Source: an uncultured Clostridia bacterium (lineage in GTDB: Bacteria > Bacillota > Clostridia > Peptostreptococcales > Anaerovoracaceae). Taken from it: a DNA stretch of 6,351 nucleotides. The translations under genes and the position numbers were made by a program. Below the pieces are notes generated by a model. The model was not told where the DNA came from. It was given only the letters and a program-made list of their open reading frames with translations, and did not search any database. Location of the stretch: positions 1 to 6,351 of the forward strand of contig CAMNJG010000088.1 of assembly GCA_946541285.1 (NCBI GenBank), given 5' to 3'. This document shows positions 1 to 3,603 of this stretch, in pieces (positions within the stretch are counted from its first letter, which is position 1; each line of letters starts with the position of its first letter).

Positions 1-881
1 GTCTTCTGAAGATTCCTCAGGTATCTGACGGCAGAGGTTCCGGCGATCGCGCCGTCACAGACTGCCTTGGCCACCTGCAGCAGGCCGCCGTTGCAGTCCC
101 CCGCGGTATAGAATCCCGGGATGAACGTCGCCATATTTTCGTCTGCTTCGATCGTTCCCTCCGGAGTCACGACACCGAGCTTGCGGGCCAGGTCGACAGA
201 AGAAGCCGTGCCCACGGCGACAAACAGGCCCTCGACATTCAGGCTGCTGCCGTCTTCAAAAGTCACTGTGGACAGCAGATCCCCGCCACTGACATTGTAG
301 ATCATTTTTTCATTGACAGTGACACCTTCCGGTACGTTGGCATTCATCGGGCCTCCGTTGGTCAGGATCGTCACTTCCGACGCGATCGGCTGCAGATGTG
401 CCGCTTCGCTGGCAGCATACTCTTCACTGCCGATGACCGCGACCGGCAGTCCCCGGTAGAAAAAGGCGTCGCAGACCGCGCAGTAGCTGACCCCTTTGCC
501 TTCGTAATCCTTCAGCCCCCGGATCGGCGGCGCTTTGCGGCTGCTCCCGGCGGCCAGGATGCATGCCGGCGCTTCGTAGTCCGCGTTGCTCCCGGTCAGG
601 TGAAATACTTCATTGTCACTGGAAATTTCAAAAATTTCATCCGTCACCACATTTGCACCCAGCCGCTCCGCGCCCCGGATCCCGTTCCGGAAGAGCTCTT
701 CTCCGGTGATTCCTTCCGGAAAACCATAGTAATTGTCGATCTGATGGGCTTTCCCGAGGGAGCCACTGTCTTTTCCCACGACCGTTACACGGAGGTTTGC
801 CCTGACCGCGTATAAAGCAGCGGAGATCCCGGCCGGCCCTTTACCGATGATGACAACATCGCTTTTCACTGTTTCCTTCAT
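1..881 (-). CDS. Thioredoxin-reductase-like FAD flavoprotein, possibly ferredoxin-linked (3' end cut by window edge)
   Basis: This is a cytoplasmic flavoprotein of the thioredoxin reductase family, which passes electrons through FAD and a Cys pair to a thioredoxin partner. What is seen: the N-terminal FAD-binding motif GKGPAG (residues 13-18), NYYGFPEGITGEEL (50-63), the redox pair C134-A-V-C137 followed by DAFFYRG, and the C-terminal FAD motif with G261-D262 and DGAIAG (276-281). The 293 visible residues are nearly the full family length of just over 300, so only a few C-terminal residues are missing. The start ATG has AGGAG 7 nt upstream (889-893). Oddity: where NADPH-dependent enzymes carry GxGxxA and HRRxxxRA, this protein has GSEEYAAS (151-158) and TNGGPMNAN (174-182). 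Both pyridine-nucleotide signatures are absent, as reported for clostridial ferredoxin-dependent flavin thioredoxin reductases. The family is certain; the electron donor is inferred. It lies 38 nt downstream of a thioredoxin-fold gene, probably in one operon. Confidence 0.88.
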   Translation of the reverse strand, partial: MKETVKSDVVIIGKGPAGISAALYAVRANLRVTVVGKDSGSLGKAHQIDNYYGFPEGITGEELFRNGIRGAERLGANVVTDEIFEISSDNEVFHLTGSNADYEAPACILAAGSSRKAPPIRGLKDYEGKGVSYCAVCDAFFYRGLPVAVIGSEEYAASEAAHLQPIASEVTILTNGGPMNANVPEGVTVNEKMIYNVSGGDLLSTVTFEDGSSLNVEGLFVAVGTASSVDLARKLGVVTPEGTIEADENMATFIPGFYTAGDCNGGLLQVAKAVCDGAIAGTSAVRYLRNLQK

Positions 882-919
882 GTCGATTCTCCTGATCTTC
901 CGGATCTCTGTCTGGCGTT

Positions 920-1321
920 CTACCAGCGCTCATTCCGGATATAGTTTGGAATATAGTTTCTCTGCGGCTTGTACCAGATTCCCTTTTTACGGAATTCGCG
1001 AATCTTTTCAAGCTCCATCTCTTCAATGATCTTTTCTTTTGTCGGTGTATCATACACCTTTTTGATAATAATCCCGCCATGCAGCATCAGCATGAGCGGG
1101 AGCCGGTCCACTTCAAAAAGCTCGGTCAGCTTGGGCTGTTCCTCGAGATTCATACGGCAGATCTTTACCACATCCCCGTATTCCTCCGCGATTTCCGACA
1201 GTTTTTCCTCATTTTCAAAACTGAGCTGCATCATGGGCGTGAACAGGTTGATGATGACAGGATTGATGGAAAGGATGATTTCCTCGTCAAAATTTTTGTT
1301 GGTTACGTCTTCTATCGCCAT
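920..1321 (-). CDS. Thioredoxin-fold protein lacking the CxxC active site
   Basis: A 133-residue thioredoxin-like protein with no signal peptide, so probably cytoplasmic. The fold is recognisable from the N-terminal MAIEDVTNKNFDEEI, the strand P21-VIINLF, the helix SEIAEEYGDVVKI (42-54), and the cis-proline region V71-DRLP75-LML followed by HGGIIIKKV. Aligning P21-V-I-I-N-L-F-T with the usual PVLVDFWA places the two active-site cysteines at M31 and S34, so the CxxC is replaced by MMQLS and disulfide reductase chemistry is not expected. The only cysteine is C55. After the fold comes a basic, aromatic tail (about 108-133, with GIWYKP and NYIPNYIRNERW) that ordinary thioredoxins lack. The start at 1321 is chosen because GAGG (1331-1334) lies 9 nt upstream and the protein then begins like normal thioredoxins. 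A GTG at 1354 would add 11 residues but lacks support. It is co-directional with the reductase-like gene downstream. Its role is unknown: possibly a binding or scaffold partner, or a degenerate thioredoxin. Confidence 0.8.
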   Translation of the reverse strand: MAIEDVTNKNFDEEIILSINPVIINLFTPMMQLSFENEEKLSEIAEEYGDVVKICRMNLEEQPKLTELFEVDRLPLMLMLHGGIIIKKVYDTPTKEKIIEEMELEKIREFRKKGIWYKPQRNYIPNYIRNERW

Positions 1322-1355
1322 AATCTTTGTCCTCGTTTCTTTCTGGTTTTCCACC

Positions 1356-1395
1356 GGCCGGCGTATTTATCCACAAAAATCTTTTTTTGCCGGCC
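1356..1395 (-). promoter_or_regulatory. Leader inverted repeat of the thioredoxin-like operon
   Basis: GGCCGGC at 1356-1362 is the exact reverse complement of GCCGGCC at 1389-1395. They are separated by 26 bp that include a consensus DnaA box and an A/T run. If transcription starts about 7 nt past the -10 box at 1403-1408, the first arm lies at the very 5' end of the mRNA. The message could then form a 7-bp GC stem upstream of the ribosome site. The pairing is seen; a regulatory role is inferred. Confidence 0.35.
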
Positions 1396-1434
1396 TTTTC
1401 TTATTATACTACGCGCGGGATCAAATGATCCACA
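1396..1434 (-). other. Possible origin-unwinding element (DnaA box, GC-rich spacer, DnaA-trio-like triplets)
   Basis: Read on the minus strand, the DnaA box TGTGGATCA (1434-1426) is followed by a 14-nt spacer ending in GCGCG. Next come the triplets TAG TAT AAT AAG AAA (from 1411 downward) and then a pyrimidine/purine-skewed AT-rich tract. This order (box, GC-rich gap, TAG-like triplets) resembles the basal unwinding system with DnaA-trios described in Bacillus subtilis oriC. The triplets are degenerate and also contain the TATAAT that could serve the thioredoxin-like operon, so this is a tentative call. Confidence 0.3.
1403..1431 (-). promoter_or_regulatory. Candidate promoter of the thioredoxin-like/reductase operon
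   Basis: On the minus strand a perfect TATAAT occupies 1408-1403. At 17-bp spacing the -35 position (1431-1426) reads GGATCA, which matches TTGACA only at its last two bases. That -35 sequence lies inside a DnaA box (1426-1434) and is half of the palindrome GGATCA-AA-TGATCC (1418-1431), a possible operator. A poor -35 overlapping a DnaA box suggests a DnaA-sensitive or activator-dependent promoter. The TATAAT might instead belong to an origin-unwinding element. Confidence 0.45.
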
Positions 1435-1650
1435 TAAGTTATTCACATTTCAACAGGTACAGCGGCCCCAAAAAGGGTTTTTGGAGAAGTTATTCACATA
1501 AGTTATGCACTTATACACAAGTTATCAACAGAAATGATACACAGAAATCGACAGTTATCCACACCCTTTATCCACATATCCACAGATCGGTGTGGGTAAC
1601 TGGAAGAATGAAATACAATTTCTCCTCTAGGAAAAGAACAGGTCATCATG

Positions 1651-1656
1651 TATAAT
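1651..1656 (+). promoter_or_regulatory. Candidate -10 box for the ANTAR-carAB transcript
   Basis: A perfect TATAAT preceded directly by TG lies in an AT-rich stretch 190 bp upstream of the ANTAR gene. No good TTGACA-like -35 is found 16-18 bp upstream (about 1627-1634 reads CTAGGAAA). If used, the transcript would begin just before the 1670-1696 hairpin and carry a leader of about 180 nt. The AT-rich context could also make this a chance match or part of the origin-like region. Confidence 0.25.
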
Positions 1657-1669
1657 AAAACACAAAAAG

Positions 1670-1696
1670 TTCAGGGAAACCACAGGTTTCCCTGAA
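1670..1696 (-). terminator. Perfect 12-bp hairpin, terminator-like on the minus strand
   Basis: TTCAGGGAAACC (1670-1681) and GGTTTCCCTGAA (1685-1696) are perfect complements around a 3-nt ACA loop. On the minus strand the stem is followed by CTTTTTGTGTTTTATTAT, a U-rich tail suited to intrinsic termination. On the plus strand it is followed by AATGGGC, which is not. A terminator here would stop leftward transcription before it enters the DnaA-box array, although no minus-strand gene lies to its right in the window. It could instead be a stable hairpin in the leader of the rightward operon. Confidence 0.55.
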
Positions 1697-1703
1697 AATG
1701 GGC

Positions 1704-1832
1704 GTTACTGTTCAGCAATCGGCCAGTTAAAATCAGGAAAACGTTGTGCGCTTTGAAAAGGCTGTCCCCAAAACGGTGATACCTTTATAAGCAGCGTTTT
1801 CTTATATGATTTGGCCGGCACTGAGCAGTAAC
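1704..1832. repeat. 129-bp near-palindromic element (MITE-like repeat or structured leader RNA)
   Basis: The ends are inverted copies. Positions 1704-1715 pair with 1821-1832 (12 pairs, one G-U). After a small internal loop, 1720-1726 pairs with 1811-1817. Inside this, 1735-1747 pairs with 1791-1803 (13 pairs, three G-U), and 1757-1761 (AAAGG) pairs with 1782-1786 (CCTTT). The whole segment can thus fold as one long interrupted hairpin with a loop of about 20 nt. Its right end lies 13 nt before the ANTAR start codon, so in an upstream-initiated message it would sit in the leader. It encodes nothing recognisable. The terminal inverted repeats (GTTACTG outermost) fit a miniature transposable or REP-like intergenic repeat, but no clear target duplication is seen. 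Confidence 0.6.
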
Positions 1833-1845
1833 AGATGAGCAGATC

Positions 1846-2412
1846 ATGAAAAACTACCTTCTTGTATCGGGTTCTCCCGAAAATCTGAAAACCCTCACAT
1901 CCATGACCGGTGCTGTCCCGGAAACGGAAACATCTGTCTCCCTTACCGCCTCGGAAGCAGGACAGCTGATGGAGTCAGGCAATTACAGCGCGATGATTGT
2001 CAATACCCCTCTGAGAGACGGCCAGGGGCTGGATCTCTGTGTTTATGTCTGTGAGAAGCTCTGCTATCCGGTTGTGCTGATCACCAGCCAGAAAACGGCT
2101 GAGCGCGTCAGAGAGGACTATACAGAGAAGGGGATCATTGTCCTTTCCAGACCGCTGGACCGCTCTTCGTATCATCTGGTCCTGGGCTGTCTCTCCGCTT
2201 ACAGTGGGTTTGCCTCCCGTCTGAGGATACACTCACGGGAACTGGAGGAGGAGCTGGCGGAGCGCCGGCTGGTGGCGCGGGCCAAAGCCAGGCTGATGAA
2301 AAACATGGGGATGACGGAAGATCAGGCGCATCGTTTCATCGCGAAGCAGTCGATGGATCTCAGATGCTCCAGGAAGGATATCGCGCAGCATATACTGAAA
2401 ACCTATTTGTAA
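1846..2412 (+). CDS. ANTAR-domain RNA-binding regulator with degenerate receiver domain
   Basis: A 188-residue two-domain regulator. Residues 1-118 resemble a response-regulator receiver, and residues about 130-184 form an ANTAR domain (ELEEELAERRLVARAKARLM, then MTEDQAHRFIAKQSMD, then DIAQHIL). ANTAR domains bind paired hairpins in nascent RNA and prevent transcription termination; in Firmicutes many act in nitrogen metabolism. The receiver looks phosphorylation-dead: the acidic pair after the first strand is replaced by VSGSPEN (7-13), the phospho-acceptor Asp is N53 (MIVNTPLRDG), and the conserved Lys is R102 (SRPLD). T80 remains. Control by phosphorylation is therefore unlikely, and control by ligand, partner or level is inferred. 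The start ATG has no strong Shine-Dalgarno. A four-codon reading frame (1835-1849) ends in a TGA that overlaps the start codon as ATGA. The gene ends 30 bp before carA, implying one operon. No canonical two-hairpin ANTAR target was found nearby. Confidence 0.88.
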   Translation: MKNYLLVSGSPENLKTLTSMTGAVPETETSVSLTASEAGQLMESGNYSAMIVNTPLRDGQGLDLCVYVCEKLCYPVVLITSQKTAERVREDYTEKGIIVLSRPLDRSSYHLVLGCLSAYSGFASRLRIHSRELEEELAERRLVARAKARLMKNMGMTEDQAHRFIAKQSMDLRCSRKDIAQHILKTYL

Positions 2413-2442
2413 AGTTCGTGAAGAAAGATGAGGCAGACAGAG

Positions 2443-3603
2443 ATGGAAAAAAAGAGATACCTGCTCCTGGAAAACGGAACCGTCTTTGAAGGCAGGGCTT
2501 TCGGAGCGGAAGGGGATGTGACGGGAGAAGTGGTATTTACCACAGCAATGACCGGCTATCTTGAAACGCTTACGGATCCGAGTTATTTCGGACAGATTGT
2601 GATACAGACATTTCCGCTGATCGGAAATTATGGAGTCATTCCGGAAGATTTTGAAAGCAGGAAATCTTTCGTAAAAGGATATATTGTCAGAGACTGGTGT
2701 CAGGCGCCTTCCAATTTCAGAAATCAGGGAGACCTTGACACTTTTTTACAGCAACAGGGGATTCCCGGTCTGTATGGCATTGATACAAGGGCACTGACCA
2801 GAGCAGTGCGTGAGAAAGGTGTCATGAACGGCAGGTTCTTTTCGGAACTGCCGCAGGATCTGGACGCGGCTGTGGAAAAACTGAAAGAATACCGGATTGT
2901 GGAGGCTGTGGAAAGTACTTCGACAGACCGCAGGGAAACCGTTCGTTTCCTTGACGAACGGCCGGTGTGGTCCGGTCTGCATGATTTTTCGGCAGCACCG
3001 GTGGAAACAGACGGGATGGCACCGAAGCAGGTAGTGCTCCTGGATCTGGGTGCCAAGTACAACATTGCCAGGGAACTGGCGAAGCACGGCTGTGATGTGA
3101 CGGTTGTTCCATGCCACACGACGGCAGAGGAAATCCTGGCCATGAAGCCGGACGGGATCATGCTTTCCAACGGACCGGGGGATCCCGCCGATAATCCTGA
3201 GATCATCGAAGAGATCGGGAAGCTCCGGGTCAGCGGTGTGCCGGTATTCGGTATCTGCCTGGGTCATCAGCTGCTGGCGCTTTCCGCGGGAGCACGGACC
3301 GAAAAGATGAAATACGGACACCGGGGCGCCAATCAGCCGGTCAGGAGGGTGCGTGACGGAAGAGTATTCATCACCAGCCAGAACCACGGGTACTGTGTGG
3401 TTTCCGGCAGCCTTCCGGCGTACGCGGAGGAGAGTTTTGTCAACGCCAATGACGGCACCTGTGAGGGGGTATTGTATACAGATCATCCGGTATTTTCTGT
3501 ACAGTTCCATCCGGAAGCCTCAGGAGGACCCCACGATTCGGAATTCCTGTTCGATGATTTTGTAAAACTGATGGAGGAGGTCGGTGTCCATGCCGTTAAA
3601 TAA
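2443..3603 (+). CDS. carA: Carbamoyl-phosphate synthase small (glutamine amidotransferase) subunit
   Basis: CarA hydrolyses glutamine and channels ammonia to CarB, which makes carbamoyl phosphate for pyrimidine and arginine synthesis; the complex is cytoplasmic. The 386-residue length fits the family. Seen: the N-terminal domain starting YLLLENGTVFEGRAFG with VVFTTAMTGYLETLTDPSY and GNYGV; then the class I glutamine amidotransferase domain from about residue 196 (VVLLDLGAKYNIARELAKHG), with SNGPGDP (242-248), nucleophile C272 in FGICLGHQ, NHGYCV, and the catalytic H356/E358 in VQFHPEAS. The spacing matches E. coli CarA (C269, H353, E355). The start at 2443 is preferred because GAGG (2430-2433) lies 9 nt upstream and the family begins here. 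An ATG at 2428 would add five residues with a poor ribosome site. The 3' end overlaps carB by 14 nt. No PyrR-type attenuator or arginine operator fits in the short gap upstream. Confidence 0.97.
   Translation: MEKKRYLLLENGTVFEGRAFGAEGDVTGEVVFTTAMTGYLETLTDPSYFGQIVIQTFPLIGNYGVIPEDFESRKSFVKGYIVRDWCQAPSNFRNQGDLDTFLQQQGIPGLYGIDTRALTRAVREKGVMNGRFFSELPQDLDAAVEKLKEYRIVEAVESTSTDRRETVRFLDERPVWSGLHDFSAAPVETDGMAPKQVVLLDLGAKYNIARELAKHGCDVTVVPCHTTAEEILAMKPDGIMLSNGPGDPADNPEIIEEIGKLRVSGVPVFGICLGHQLLALSAGARTEKMKYGHRGANQPVRRVRDGRVFITSQNHGYCVVSGSLPAYAEESFVNANDGTCEGVLYTDHPVFSVQFHPEASGGPHDSEFLFDDFVKLMEEVGVHAVK
3573..3580 (+). promoter_or_regulatory. Strong ribosome-binding site of carB inside carA
   Basis: GGAGGAGG lies within the last codons of carA and ends 9 nt before the carB ATG at 3590. 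Together with the 14-nt carA-carB overlap it fixes the carB start. It also suggests coupled translation, which would give balanced amounts of the two subunits. Confidence 0.8.

Larger units (their letters stand above)
1367..1599. other. DnaA-box array: candidate replication origin (oriC-like) or DnaA-titration cluster
   Basis: Twelve sites match or nearly match TTATNCACA. Exact TTATCCACA sites are at 1367-1375, 1555-1563 and 1568-1576. TTATTCACA is at 1439-1447 and 1490-1498, and TTATACACA at 1511-1519. One-mismatch sites are at 1426-1434, 1503-1511, 1522-1530 and 1576-1584; TGATACACA is at 1535-1543. An opposite-strand near-match TGTGGGTAA is at 1591-1599. All but the last share one orientation, and neighbouring starts are often 13 or 8 bp apart. 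Such density is typical of bacterial origins or DnaA-box clusters. AT-rich tracts flank the array (around 1376-1408 and 1600-1669). No dnaA, dnaN, rpmH or rnpA is in this window, so the element is either an origin detached from dnaA, a bipartite part of one, or a regulatory/titration cluster. The box cluster itself is certain; its role is inferred. Confidence 0.8.

Noticed and set aside
396..815. A 139-codon plus-strand frame.
   Set aside because: It is antisense to the reductase-like gene, which has conserved FAD and Cys motifs on the other strand.
1354..1354. The GTG at 1354 as the start of the thioredoxin-like protein.
   Set aside because: The ATG at 1321 has a GAGG site at proper spacing and begins where thioredoxins usually begin. 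The extra 11 residues contain that ribosome site and look like leader.
1367..1599. The repeated TTATNCACA units considered as a CRISPR array or plasmid iterons.
   Set aside because: The units are only 9 bp, irregularly spaced at 8-20 bp or more and match the DnaA-box consensus. There are no long identical repeats or spacers and no Rep gene.
969..1655. A 228-codon plus-strand frame across the thioredoxin-like gene and the DnaA-box region.
   Set aside because: It runs antisense to a protein with a clear thioredoxin fold and then through the box array. It has no ribosome site and no family resemblance.
1697..1845. A canonical ANTAR target (two adjacent hairpins with six-nt loops carrying A1 and G4) upstream of the ANTAR gene.
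   Set aside because: The pairing found is one long nested hairpin. No convincing pair of short stems with the required loops could be drawn by eye.
2413..2442. A PyrR-type attenuator or arginine operator in front of carA.
   Set aside because: The gap is only 30 bp, with no inverted repeat or recognisable operator.
2746..3510. A 254-codon minus-strand frame inside carA.
   Set aside because: It lies wholly within well-conserved carA coding sequence and shows no domain or ribosome site of its own.
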